From NCBI RefSeq assembly GCF_014202295.1, contig NZ_JACHGM010000001.1:124001-188000 (forward strand): a stretch of DNA of 64,000 bases. Reading direction: 5' to 3'. The DNA is from Borreliella afzelii (lineage in GTDB: Bacteria > Spirochaetota > Spirochaetia > Borreliales > Borreliaceae). A program made the translations under genes and the position numbers. This document shows, piece by piece, positions 17,973 to 27,434 of this stretch. Numbering within the stretch: the stretch's first letter is position 1; each line of letters starts with the position of its first letter. The notes under the pieces were generated by a model. It was given only the letters and a program-made list of their open reading frames with translations. It searched no databases and had not been told where the DNA came from.

Positions 17973-19391
17973 TTCATTGGAATTAGAGCTTAAAGTAGAG
18001 ACTACAAGCCCTTGATTACCATAAATTCCAATCTGGGGACTAGTAACATTGCCCTTAAAATGCTCCAACTTATTTAAAAAATACCAATTTTTATTCTTGA
18101 AATAAATTAACCTCACATCATTATTGTCTTCAAAAGCTAAAAACAAATTATTTTTATAAAGCCCAATATCAATGCTCGAACCTTCCATTTTAACATTAGG
18201 ACTTATATTAATCCATCTATTGCTTTTTAAAGGACAAATGCTTACAATCGGTCTATTTTCAGAAACAAAACTCATAATTATTTGATTAAAATTAGAATCA
18301 AAAAAACCTTTAATAAAATTAGCCATATAAACAGAAGGAATGTTTGCATTTACCCAAGCATTCTCTTTGTTTACAATAAACTCAGATTTAATCTCATTAT
18401 TTGACTTATAATTATAAAAAATACCCAAAAAAGGTTCAGAGATTAGTCCAATGTTTGACGAATTAACATTAGAATTACCTTTGCTTAAATAAGAATGTAT
18501 TACATCAGTCCAAATATTTCCGTAACCCATATTTGAGATTAAATTTATTTTATATTCACCTTCAATTTCTCTTAAATATGCCAAATACAACCTATCTTTT
18601 AAATCAATGCTCATATTTAATAAAGATCCAAAATTTTCTATGTACCCTGGGCTAATATCAATCCATTTTCTACTATTAAATTTTTTAACTACAAGCTCAC
18701 TAGCAAAATCAGACCCTGATTTCGTAACAAAAGCAATATATAAATTGCCTTTTGAATTAATTGAAAAATCAAAATTAACTATATTAATAATATTTCCATT
18801 AACAGACGAATCAAGATTAAACCAACCAACATCCTCAATAAACTCAGCAACTTTAATGTCATCGCTATTTTCTAACTGATAAGCAATATAAATATTGCTT
18901 TTATAAATCCTTAATACATACTTTTTAAGCTTGCTAGTTAAATTTAAAACGGGCAAATCTTTTAAAGTAAAAAACGAATCTTCTTTTTCAATTTTAGATG
19001 TCTTAGCTTTCAAGAAATCGCCACTCAAAATTGAAAAATCTAAATCTGTAAGCGAAAATTTTATATTTTCATTCTTACTGCCAACATATATTATTGCATA
19101 AAGAGAATTTTGATCTAACCTTATTTTAAAATCTTTGCTTTTTATTTTATCAGTTATATACTTTTTATTAGAAATATCATAAATTTTAAAAACAAAATCA
19201 GAATTTGAACTCTTATCTAAGGTTAAAATATAATCAGAAGATTTGCTGACTTTTAAATAAACACTACCTTTCCCATTTTTACTTAAAATACTCAACGGAC
19301 TAATTTCTGTTAATATTTGATTTACTTGAGCTTGAATGGGAAAAAGTTTTGTAAATAAAAATAGCAAAATTAATGTCTTATTTATTTTCAT
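17946..19391 (-). CDS. Secreted protein with six propeller-like repeats, function unknown
   Basis: Not recognised by family. The N-terminus (KINKTLILLFLFTKLFPIQAQ) is a signal peptide with probable cleavage after AQA-type residues near 21 and no lipobox Cys. Residues 150-481 contain six units in which a short strand of the form [NR]LY[IL]AF is followed by a Trp strand. Trp residues stand at 190, 243, 294, 346, 393 and 436, spaced 43-53 residues, with WFNLD, WIDISP, WTDV, WVNAN, WINISP and WYFLN. This is the spacing of beta-propeller blades, so a periplasmic or surface six-bladed propeller is plausible. It overlaps pgsA by 14 bases at its start and cyaB at its end. Confidence 0.8.
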   Translation of the reverse strand: MKINKTLILLFLFTKLFPIQAQVNQILTEISPLSILSKNGKGSVYLKVSKSSDYILTLDKSSNSDFVFKIYDISNKKYITDKIKSKDFKIRLDQNSLYAIIYVGSKNENIKFSLTDLDFSILSGDFLKAKTSKIEKEDSFFTLKDLPVLNLTSKLKKYVLRIYKSNIYIAYQLENSDDIKVAEFIEDVGWFNLDSSVNGNIINIVNFDFSINSKGNLYIAFVTKSGSDFASELVVKKFNSRKWIDISPGYIENFGSLLNMSIDLKDRLYLAYLREIEGEYKINLISNMGYGNIWTDVIHSYLSKGNSNVNSSNIGLISEPFLGIFYNYKSNNEIKSEFIVNKENAWVNANIPSVYMANFIKGFFDSNFNQIIMSFVSENRPIVSICPLKSNRWINISPNVKMEGSSIDIGLYKNNLFLAFEDNNDVRLIYFKNKNWYFLNKLEHFKGNVTSPQIGIYGNQGLVVSTLSSNSNELFFTLVCR

Positions 19392-20007
19392 ATTTTTTTA
19401 CATTCAAGAATATTAATACATAATCTAAAAATGATAAAATTGCAAAAAACGCAGCACAAACATACATTACTTGAACAATAAATAAAAATTTAAATTCAAA
19501 ATTTAAAATACAGCTAATAAAATTTTGAATTGGTTCTGTAAAATTGAGTTGATTTAAAGTATAAAACAAAAGACTTGCAAAAGTACAAACAGCATAAAGA
19601 ATTGACTTTAATTTTCCCAAAAAATTGGCTTGTTGAACTATATTAAACTGAATAATTAAATTTCTAACAAAGCCAATAGAAATTTCACGATAAATAAATA
19701 TTACAAAAAAATAATAAGGGGTTATGCCTTTATAAAAGAAAAAAACAAAATATGTTAAATGCTGCAAAACATCCGCATAAGGATCTAAAATTTTACCCAC
19801 ATTGCTAACAAGACCATATTTTCTTGCAAGATACCCATCAATAAAATCAGTAAATTCATTAAAAATGATTAAAAACCAAATAATTCCAAAAAACAAATAT
19901 GAAAAAAATATATTTTCCAAAAAAAATAAAATTAATATGATAAAGGAAAGTATAATCCTAGCTAATGTTATTTTATTAGGAGTAATAATTTTGATCAAAT
20001 TATTCAA
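19378..20007 (-). CDS. pgsA: CDP-diacylglycerol--glycerol-3-phosphate 3-phosphatidyltransferase
   Basis: Makes phosphatidylglycerol-phosphate, the committed step to phosphatidylglycerol. The CDP-alcohol phosphotransferase motif DxxDGxxARx8GxxxDxxxD is complete: TDFIDGYLARKYG followed by GKILDPYAD at about residues 53-80. Several membrane helices surround it. The N-terminal PNKITLARI is typical of PgsA. Other enzymes of the same superfamily (for example phosphatidylcholine synthase) are longer and different at this N-terminus. The start is TTG at 20007, with AAGGAG 10 bases upstream inside the end of thrS. It is 4 bases after thrS and overlaps the next gene. Confidence 0.9.
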   Translation of the reverse strand: MNNLIKIITPNKITLARIILSFIILILFFLENIFFSYLFFGIIWFLIIFNEFTDFIDGYLARKYGLVSNVGKILDPYADVLQHLTYFVFFFYKGITPYYFFVIFIYREISIGFVRNLIIQFNIVQQANFLGKLKSILYAVCTFASLLFYTLNQLNFTEPIQNFISCILNFEFKFLFIVQVMYVCAAFFAILSFLDYVLIFLNVKKYENK

Positions 20008-20011
20008 TTTA

Positions 20012-21757
20012 TCAAATCTCCTTATCTCTTATTTTTAATAAAATTAATTTAAGAGCTTCATCAAGTTCAAGTCCATTTATTTGCTCATTTGTTCTTGTTC
20101 TAATAGATATTTTTTCTTCTGTTGCTTCTCTCTCACCAATTATAAACATATAAGGTATTTTTTTGGCCTGATATTCCCTAATTTTAGCATTCATTCTTGA
20201 GGAAGTATTATCAAGTTTTATTCTCATCCCTTCATTTTTAAATTTATTAAAAACCTTAATAGCATAATCTTCTACAGCATTGTTAACAGGGATGATTACT
20301 GCTTGAATAGGAGATAACCATAAAGGAAACGCTCCCCCATAGTGCTCTATAAGAATTCCAAAAAATCTTTCAATAGACCCTAACAAGGCTCTATGAATCA
20401 TAAATGGTCTTTTTTCTTTACCATCCTCAGCAGTATAAGTCATATTAAATCTTTCGGGAAGATTAAAATCAAATTGAATTGTACTCATCTGCCACTCTCT
20501 CTCAAGCGAATCAACTATCTTAAGATCAATTTTAGGTCCATAAAAAGCACCTCCCCCCTTATCAATTTCATAAGGAACTTCAAAGCCACTTAAAGCCTCT
20601 TCAAGAACTTTTAAAGACATTTCCCAATCAGAATCATTACCAACAAACTTGTCAGGCTTTGTAGAAAGATATGCCTTTAAACTGTTAAAGCCAAATTTAC
20701 TCCACATATAAATAGCGAACCTAAGAACTTCTTTAATCTCATCTAAAACTTGAGAATGAGTACATATAATATGAGCATCGTCTTGAGTAAAACCTCTGGC
20801 TCTCATTATGCCATGTAAAGCACCTATCTTTTCATAACGATATACAGTGCCAAGTTCAGCCCATCTAAATGGCAAATCTCTATAAGAATGCTTGCCTGTA
20901 TTATAAATTGCAATATGAAAAGGACAATTCATGGGTTTAAGATAATAATCGCTTTTGTCCATTTCCATTTTTTCAAACATGCTATCCTTATAAAAGTCTA
21001 AGTGGCCAGAAGTTTGCCAAAGCCAAGATTTGCCAATATGAGGAGTAAAAAGAATATCATACCCATTTTTAGAGTGCTCTTCTCTCCAAAAATCCTCTAT
21101 CAAAGCTCTTATTTTGGCCCCATTGGGATGAAAAAAAACAAGCCCTGGGCCAATCTCTTCATGAATAGAAAATAAATCAAGCTCTTTTCCAAGCTTTCTA
21201 TGATCTCTTTTTTTTATTTCCTCTCTCAAATTAAGATAAGACCTTAGCTCTTTTTCATTATTCCATAAAGTTCCATAAATTCTAGTAAGCATTGTATTTT
21301 TTTCATTACCTCGCCAATAAGCTCCAGCAATACTAGTAAGCTTAAATGCTTTAGGATCAATCTTATTCATATTTTCAACATGAGGACCCCTACAAAGATC
21401 GATAAAATTATGACTCTTGTAAATAGAAATTTCATTTTGTAAGTCAAAATTTTTAATCAAATCAATCTTATAAGGCTCATCTTTAAAAATTTCAAGAGCC
21501 TGTTCTACACTTATTAATTCTTTTTCAAAAGAACTTCCAGTCTTTAAAATCTCCCTCATTCTATTTTCTATATCTAAAAGAGAATCTTCTGTAATTTGCT
21601 TTTTAAATTCAAAATCATAATAAAAGCCATCTTTAATAGGAGGTCCTATTGCAATCTTGGTATTTGGAAATAAATCGCGCACAGCTTCTGCCATAACATG
21701 AGCTATTGAATGTCTTTTTTTATAAAGAACATCTTCTTTATCTAAATCTTTACTCAA
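20012..21757 (-). CDS. thrS: Threonine--tRNA ligase, form without TGS domain
   Basis: A class II synthetase of 581 residues, about 60 shorter than E. coli ThrRS. It begins directly with the editing domain: HSIAH at H16-H20 and CRGPH at C122-H126 are the zinc-like metal ligands of the SerThr editing site. The catalytic core has motif 2 region around RWAELGTVYRYEKIGALHG and the zinc Cys in KPMNCPFH. The anticodon-binding domain covers the last 100 residues. The N-terminal TGS (ubiquitin-like) domain is missing, and there is no room for it: the reading starts at TTG 21757 with AAAGG 7 bases before. Identity is certain. Confidence 0.96.
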   Translation of the reverse strand: MSKDLDKEDVLYKKRHSIAHVMAEAVRDLFPNTKIAIGPPIKDGFYYDFEFKKQITEDSLLDIENRMREILKTGSSFEKELISVEQALEIFKDEPYKIDLIKNFDLQNEISIYKSHNFIDLCRGPHVENMNKIDPKAFKLTSIAGAYWRGNEKNTMLTRIYGTLWNNEKELRSYLNLREEIKKRDHRKLGKELDLFSIHEEIGPGLVFFHPNGAKIRALIEDFWREEHSKNGYDILFTPHIGKSWLWQTSGHLDFYKDSMFEKMEMDKSDYYLKPMNCPFHIAIYNTGKHSYRDLPFRWAELGTVYRYEKIGALHGIMRARGFTQDDAHIICTHSQVLDEIKEVLRFAIYMWSKFGFNSLKAYLSTKPDKFVGNDSDWEMSLKVLEEALSGFEVPYEIDKGGGAFYGPKIDLKIVDSLEREWQMSTIQFDFNLPERFNMTYTAEDGKEKRPFMIHRALLGSIERFFGILIEHYGGAFPLWLSPIQAVIIPVNNAVEDYAIKVFNKFKNEGMRIKLDNTSSRMNAKIREYQAKKIPYMFIIGEREATEEKISIRTRTNEQINGLELDEALKLILLKIRDKEI

Positions 21758-21923
21758 AATAATACCTTTAATATTTCTATTTTTATTAAAAAATTAAAAT
21801 TCACATTCATCACTTTTATGTAAAAATACGTACCTCAAATATTTATAATTACTAAATTTAAATATACAAAAAAATTTTCTAAAAAAATAGAGATAAGAAA
21901 ACAAAAAAATTAAAAATAAAGTC

Positions 21924-23240
21924 TCAATCCATAGCAACTATTGATTCAATATTAAAATAAAAAGACATTGCTAAAAAAAATGTAATAGTAGAAGAACCCC
22001 CATAAGATAGGAAAGGGAAAGGAATCCCAGTAATAGGCAGAACCCCTAAAGACATTCCAACATTAAAAGAAGTATGAAAAAATAAAAGTCCTAAAATTCC
22101 AGATATTACTAAAGCCATATACCTATCTTGACATTTATTCATTATTATCAAAAATTTAAAAAAAAGGAAAAAAAATAATATTAAAATAGTACTAACGCCT
22201 AAAAACCCAAACTCTTCAGCAAGAATAGAGAAAATGAAATCTGTGCTCTGAGACGGCACATAATTAGCATGCGTATAAGGCCCCTTTAAAAATCCTTTAC
22301 CCAAAAGACCACCAGAACCAATTGCTATCTTAACCTGATTTAAATTCCAACCAGCACCCTTAGCATCAATAGCCGGATCTAAGAATACTAAAAATCGTTT
22401 AATCTGATAAGTCTTCATTAACTTTGAAAGGACCTTTGAAAATACTATTGAAATTAATAAAATAGAACTTGCAAAAAAAACATAAAAATAAATTATTTTA
22501 ATACTTAAACCATATTTAGTAATAAAAAACCCTAAAACAGAAATCAAAAGTATTAAAAGCAATACTCCCATTACTATTCTAAAATAAAAAGGATTTGAGA
22601 ATATAAGATAAAATACATTGCCCATATTCACCTTATATTCATACCAAACTGGTAAAATTGCAAAAACGAAAGAAAAAAACCCTATCAACGCAAATGCTAA
22701 AACATAATGTAAATCTATTCCTGCAAAAAAAGAAATAAATATAAAAATAGTTAAATATACTATCGCTGTACCAAAATCAGGTTGCAATAATATAAGAATT
22801 ACCGATGGAAAAATTAACAAAAATGCAGCAATAAAGATAAAAAATTCATTATAACCTTTTTTTTCAGTATAAAATTTTGAAAGGGTTAAAATAATAATAA
22901 CTTTACCCAATTCAGAAGGTTGTCCTCCAAGTTTCCATATACCAATCCAAGACCTTGCTCCGTTTACAGTAGTTCCAAAAAATGCAGTAAAAATTAAAGC
23001 CAATATTAATAAAAAATATAAAGGATATATTATACTATAAACAAATTTTAAATCATATTTACCCACTATAAAAATTAGAAAAAATCCAATAATTACCCAA
23101 AAGGTTTGTTTTATATATTCATTCTTAGTTAAAGACCCACTAATATTATAATCACTAGAATAAATCAATAATATACCAACAAAAGAAACTATAAGTAAGC
23201 TTATCAAAGCTAAATAATCATAATTTTTTCTAAAAACCAT
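21924..23240 (-). CDS. rodA: RodA, SEDS-family peptidoglycan polymerase of the elongasome
   Basis: A polytopic membrane glycosyltransferase that works with PBP2. About ten membrane helices are visible. SEDS motifs include GARSWIGI, QPSELGKV (Ser-Glu of the family), LLQPDFGTAIV, and near the C-terminus FSILAEEFGFLG, GMSLGVLPITGIPFPFLSYGGSS. The start is ATG 23240, four bases after the pbp2 stop. The reading frame continues open for another 21 codons upstream, inside pbp2, but that would add a non-family extension and I reject it. AGGT near the end of pbp2 is the likely ribosome site. The 166 bases downstream to thrS contain no convincing terminator. Confidence 0.95.
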   Translation of the reverse strand: MVFRKNYDYLALISLLIVSFVGILLIYSSDYNISGSLTKNEYIKQTFWVIIGFFLIFIVGKYDLKFVYSIIYPLYFLLILALIFTAFFGTTVNGARSWIGIWKLGGQPSELGKVIIILTLSKFYTEKKGYNEFFIFIAAFLLIFPSVILILLQPDFGTAIVYLTIFIFISFFAGIDLHYVLAFALIGFFSFVFAILPVWYEYKVNMGNVFYLIFSNPFYFRIVMGVLLLILLISVLGFFITKYGLSIKIIYFYVFFASSILLISIVFSKVLSKLMKTYQIKRFLVFLDPAIDAKGAGWNLNQVKIAIGSGGLLGKGFLKGPYTHANYVPSQSTDFIFSILAEEFGFLGVSTILILFFFLFFKFLIIMNKCQDRYMALVISGILGLLFFHTSFNVGMSLGVLPITGIPFPFLSYGGSSTITFFLAMSFYFNIESIVAMD

Positions 23241-23244
23241 TAAT

Positions 23245-25044
23245 TTACCTAAGATACCATGGCTTATACCCTTTAAGAATATCCTCATAACTTTGATTTG
23301 CAAAAATACCTTGCATTATTAAATCTGTAGATTTTGCAGGCCACCAATCTACATTGCTCTTTGCTTCAACCAAACTAAAAACAATAATTTGATTGTCAGC
23401 TGAACCGTTATAAGGAGCAAGTCCAATAAAAGAACTATTTTCAAAACCATCTATACCGGTTTGACCAGTACCTGTTTTACCCCCAACCTTAACAGCTTTC
23501 GTAAGAACCGCATATCTTGCTGTACCATAAGTTACAACACTTCTCATATATTTTTTTAGAAGCTTAAATGTGTTCTTACTAATAAGATTTGTTTTTCTTA
23601 ATATTTCTGGCTTATTCTCAAGAATAACTTCATTCGTACCGCCCTTTAAAATTTTATTTACAATTCTGGGCTTATATACAACACCTTCGTTTGCAATCAT
23701 AGCAACCATATTAACAATCTGCATAGGAGTGGCATTTAAAAATCCTTGACCTATTGAAAAATTTACAGTATCTCCTCCTACCCAAGACTGATTAAAAGTT
23801 TTTTCTTTCCACTCAGGACTAGGAAGAAGACCAGATACTTCATTTGGTAAATCAATTCCTGTTTTTTCTCCAAACCCAAATTCTTTTGCATATTTTCTAA
23901 TTCTATCAACCCCAAGATACTTAAGTCCAAGCGTATAAAAATAAACATTAGAAGAATGTGCAATCGCTTCCTCTAAATTAACATACCCATGACCCCCAGG
24001 CTTCCAACAATGAAAAATTCTATTTCCAACTTTAAAATATCCAGGACAATAAATTTTACGATCTTTATCTATAACTCTCTCCTCAAGAATAGCAGCAGCA
24101 ACAACCAATTTAAAAATAGATGCTGGTGGATAAACAGATTGAATTGCTTTATTTAAAAAAGAGTAATCTTCTTTATTATATTTATTATAAACATCTCTCA
24201 TAGAATAATAAGGATAATTATGAAGAGCAAGAACAGCGCCTGTTGATGGCTTTAATACCACAATAGAACCATACCTTTTGCCTAAAGCATTCTTAGCAAG
24301 ATCTTGAATATCTTTATTAATATTAAGTACAACATTATTACCTGGCACCATATTCTTTATAATAGAACCGTCGTCTATTCTTCTCTCCTTGGAATCCACT
24401 TTGTATTTAATTAAACCCTCTTGCCCTCTAATATAATTATCATAAACTTGTTCAATGCCTAACTTTCCAATCGTAGAAGTATTATCATACCCACTAACAT
24501 TATAAAAAGTTCTAAGCTCTCTTTGATTTATTTGTCCAACATAGCCGATTGAATGCGAATATGAATCGTCAACTAAATAATTACGCTTAAAAGAATAGGT
24601 CCATAAAAGAGCAGGATAATAAAACTTTTTTTCAGAAATTTTAAATAACATCTTTGGGGTAAGTTCCATTATTTCAACATCTTTGAGATATCCACCAGGC
24701 TCTTGAAGTTTAGATAAAATAATTGATTTATCAATATCTAGAGTGCTTGATAAAAAGTCTATCATCTCAATTCTAGTAGCCACCGGCATATTATAATACT
24801 GCTGCAAACTTATCTTTAAAATAAACATAGTTAAATTATTTGCCAAAATATTGTAATTAGAATCTAAAATCTCGCCCCTTGAAGCATTGATTTTTTCCAA
24901 TCTTGATAAAAAAACATTGGCTTCTCTATCGTAAAACAAATGCTTACCAATTTGCATTTGAAATAAAATTGCTAGATAAAGCACCATAATTACTATTAAA
25001 AATAATATGCCAAACTTGTATCTAAAATTTGTTATAACACCCAC
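23245..25044 (-). CDS. mrdA: Penicillin-binding protein 2 (class B, elongation transpeptidase)
   Basis: Cross-links peptidoglycan made by RodA. A single membrane anchor (about residues 8-30) is followed by the PBP dimer domain with NASRGEILDSNYNILANN. The transpeptidase domain has PPASIFK (SxxK), HSSNVYF (SxN) and GGKTGTGQTG (KTG). Length 599 is normal for PBP2. The GTG start at 25044 shares one base with the mreD stop (TAGTG), and AGAGG lies 7 bases upstream. Gene order mreB-mreC-mreD-pbp2-rodA is the standard elongasome operon. Confidence 0.95.
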   Translation of the reverse strand: MGVITNFRYKFGILFLIVIMVLYLAILFQMQIGKHLFYDREANVFLSRLEKINASRGEILDSNYNILANNLTMFILKISLQQYYNMPVATRIEMIDFLSSTLDIDKSIILSKLQEPGGYLKDVEIMELTPKMLFKISEKKFYYPALLWTYSFKRNYLVDDSYSHSIGYVGQINQRELRTFYNVSGYDNTSTIGKLGIEQVYDNYIRGQEGLIKYKVDSKERRIDDGSIIKNMVPGNNVVLNINKDIQDLAKNALGKRYGSIVVLKPSTGAVLALHNYPYYSMRDVYNKYNKEDYSFLNKAIQSVYPPASIFKLVVAAAILEERVIDKDRKIYCPGYFKVGNRIFHCWKPGGHGYVNLEEAIAHSSNVYFYTLGLKYLGVDRIRKYAKEFGFGEKTGIDLPNEVSGLLPSPEWKEKTFNQSWVGGDTVNFSIGQGFLNATPMQIVNMVAMIANEGVVYKPRIVNKILKGGTNEVILENKPEILRKTNLISKNTFKLLKKYMRSVVTYGTARYAVLTKAVKVGGKTGTGQTGIDGFENSSFIGLAPYNGSADNQIIVFSLVEAKSNVDWWPAKSTDLIMQGIFANQSYEDILKGYKPWYLR

Positions 25045-25526
25045 TAATAATCCTCTTTAAAAGAATGAAAATTTTTAGTAAAATAATTTTGAATTGGATA
25101 TAAAAAGTTGATAAACATTATATTTACAACGAGGTCAAGGTTAAAAATTGAATAATTAAAAGATTTTAAATCTATAAAATCATAAAATACAATAGCCAAA
25201 AACCATAATATAACTTTTGAAAAAATAAAAAATATTGTCATGCTAAGCATATTTTTAGGCATTAATAACTTTATTTTATTGTTAAAATAAAATATTATTG
25301 TATACCCAAAAACAAAAAACCCAAGTGGCAATCCTGTAAAATAATCCATAAGAAGACCATATGAAATACTAGATAATAGGCCCACATTAAAAATAAAATT
25401 TAAAGAATTAAAAACTAGAAAAATTAAAAAAATATCTATTGAAAAATAAAAATAAGTTGCAAAATAATGTTGAAAAATTTTACCTAAAAATGCGCTAGAA
25501 ATAAAATATGAAAAAAATGCTGCCAT
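25044..25526 (-). CDS. mreD: MreD, elongasome membrane protein
   Basis: A 160-residue protein with about five hydrophobic helices and few charged residues. MreD proteins are poorly conserved; the assignment rests on size, topology (GLLMDYFTGLPLGFFVFGY is the best conserved stretch) and position between mreC and pbp2. It links the MreB filament to the membrane enzymes. Both ends overlap their neighbours by one base (TAATG at the start), which implies strict translational coupling. Confidence 0.85.
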   Translation of the reverse strand: MAAFFSYFISSAFLGKIFQHYFATYFYFSIDIFLIFLVFNSLNFIFNVGLLSSISYGLLMDYFTGLPLGFFVFGYTIIFYFNNKIKLLMPKNMLSMTIFFIFSKVILWFLAIVFYDFIDLKSFNYSIFNLDLVVNIMFINFLYPIQNYFTKNFHSFKEDY

Positions 25527-26371
25527 TATTCACTAATCTCTTTATTGTTTTTAACAAGAAAAACATACTCAAGTTTATCTAAAACTATCGCCGGCTCTAC
25601 TTCTATTTTTAAAAGAGAATTATAATCAAGAATATGAAAATTTGTAATCTTTCCAATATAAATGCCAACCGGATATTCACTAAATCCAGCAGTAACAATA
25701 GAATCGCCTATCTTCAAATCTTTTTCAGCAAGTCTATTAACATAATTCATTTCAAGTTTTTTACCATAACCATTGCCTTCTATAAGACCTATAAACCTAC
25801 TACTTTGAATCCTTGCAGACACAAAATTTTCATAATTAGTCAAAGGTAAAATTTTAGCAGTATTAGAATAAACCTTTACAACTTTGCCTACAAGACCACT
25901 AAATCCATCTTGATATGCAACCGCTATCATATCCTTTTCTATCCCGTCATTAAATCCTTTATTAATAGCCATTAATGTCGATATATTTGAATAATTCAGA
26001 TATATAATCTCTGCTGAAATAAAATCGCTAGAACTTGATGAATAAAAATTTAATTGCTCTTTAAGACGAACATTCTCTTGCCTTAGTGACTGTATATTCT
26101 GAGTTACTATTTCAAGCTGTTGTATCCTTTTTTTATAAAATTCTATCTTGTCCTTATAATTCTTATATTCATTTACAGTTTTAAAAACATTGGAAATAAA
26201 ACTAAAAATCCCATGCATTCTACTTTGAATATAAGAATTAAGAGTAAAAAACAAAAAATTATCAGGTTTTCTCCTTTGAATACTGCTTGAATCATAAATC
26301 ATAAAAACAAGAGAAACTATCAATACTAAAAGTACCTTGATAAAATTCTTGAATTTGACAAGAAAATTCAT
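25526..26371 (-). CDS. mreC: MreC, rod-shape scaffold protein
   Basis: A bitopic periplasmic scaffold that activates PBP2-RodA. One anchor helix (about residues 12-30) is followed by a coiled coil (about 62-112, with YKKRIQQLEIVTQNI and ENVRLKEQL), then two beta-barrel subdomains containing VGKVVKVYSNTAKILPLT and AGFSEYPVGIYIGKI. Length 281 is usual. It starts 3 bases after mreB. Confidence 0.93.
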   Translation of the reverse strand: MNFLVKFKNFIKVLLVLIVSLVFMIYDSSSIQRRKPDNFLFFTLNSYIQSRMHGIFSFISNVFKTVNEYKNYKDKIEFYKKRIQQLEIVTQNIQSLRQENVRLKEQLNFYSSSSSDFISAEIIYLNYSNISTLMAINKGFNDGIEKDMIAVAYQDGFSGLVGKVVKVYSNTAKILPLTNYENFVSARIQSSRFIGLIEGNGYGKKLEMNYVNRLAEKDLKIGDSIVTAGFSEYPVGIYIGKITNFHILDYNSLLKIEVEPAIVLDKLEYVFLVKNNKEISE

Positions 26372-26374
26372 AAC

Positions 26375-27424
26375 TTATTCATTGATAAAACTGTAAATAT
26401 TCTTACTAATATCTATTCTATTAGCATAATCATAAAATAACCCAGCACCAACAGCCACAGAGAGAAGCGGATTGTCTGCAACATAAACAGGAACTCCGGT
26501 CTCTTTTGAAAGGAGCCTATTTAAACCTTTAAGAAGAGCTCCTCCTCCTGTCAAAATGATACCGCGCTCAACAATGTCTGTAGCAAGCTCTGGTGGCGTT
26601 GCACCAAGAGTGCGCTTAACTTCATCCACAACAATATTAATGGGCTCTTGTAAAGACTCTCTTACTTCCATAGAATCAACAAGTTGCTTTCTAGGAAGAC
26701 CAGTTACAGCATCTGTACCCTTAATATCTATTTTTTCTACCCTCAAATTTTGAATATCAGGATATACATTTCCTATCTTAATTTTTAATTTTTCTGCTGT
26801 TTGTTGACCAATTATAATATTATGAGAATTTCTCATATACTTTATTATGCTCTCATCAAATTCATCACCACCAGTTCTAATAGCTCTACTTACAACCATA
26901 CCGCCAAGAGAAATAACCGATATTTCTGTAGTTCCACCTCCAATGTCACACACCATGTGTCCTGTAGGTTCAAAAATAGGAATATCAGATCCAATAGCAG
27001 CTGCAAGAGATTCTTCTATTACCTTAACTTCTCTTGCACCAGCATTCATTGCGCTCTCTTTTACAGCTCTTCGTTCGACCTCTGTAATGCAAGTTGGAAC
27101 ACCTATTACCATTCTTGGCTTAAAAAACAATTTTTTACGAGAAAAAATTTGATTAATAAAATATTTAATCATCTTCTCCGTATTCTCAATATCAGCAATA
27201 ACTCCATCTCTAAGCGGGCGCACAGCTTTAATATTTTCTGGGGTTTTCCAAAGCATTTTTTTAGCATTTCGACCAACCGCAACAACTTTATTACCTTTAG
27301 TAATATCTATTGCAACAACAGAAGGCTCACTCATAACCACACCATAATCTTTAATATAAACTAACGTATTACATGTTCCAAGATCAATACCAATATCTAT
27401 CAAAAAAGACTTAAACAAATTCAA
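26375..27424 (-). CDS. mreB: MreB, actin-like rod-shape protein
   Basis: A membrane-associated ATP-dependent filament that guides the elongasome. Actin-fold motifs: phosphate 1 IGIDLGTCNTLVY, connect and phosphate 2 VCDIGGGTTEISVISLGG, and adenosine GIILTGGGALLKGL. The longest open frame starts at TTG 27460, but AGGGAGG lies inside that extension and just before TTG 27424, so translation starts there, giving MNLFKSFLIDIG and 349 residues. The start overlaps the end of the upstream TPR gene by none; the gap is 10 bases and holds the ribosome site. Confidence 0.96.
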   Translation of the reverse strand: MNLFKSFLIDIGIDLGTCNTLVYIKDYGVVMSEPSVVAIDITKGNKVVAVGRNAKKMLWKTPENIKAVRPLRDGVIADIENTEKMIKYFINQIFSRKKLFFKPRMVIGVPTCITEVERRAVKESAMNAGAREVKVIEESLAAAIGSDIPIFEPTGHMVCDIGGGTTEISVISLGGMVVSRAIRTGGDEFDESIIKYMRNSHNIIIGQQTAEKLKIKIGNVYPDIQNLRVEKIDIKGTDAVTGLPRKQLVDSMEVRESLQEPINIVVDEVKRTLGATPPELATDIVERGIILTGGGALLKGLNRLLSKETGVPVYVADNPLLSVAVGAGLFYDYANRIDISKNIYSFINE

Positions 27425-27434
27425 ATCAACCTCC

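Noticed and set aside
26801-27364. 187-codon open frame antisense to mreB
   Set aside because: Lies wholly opposite a highly conserved gene, has Cys/Asn/Ser-rich nonsense composition and no ribosome site.
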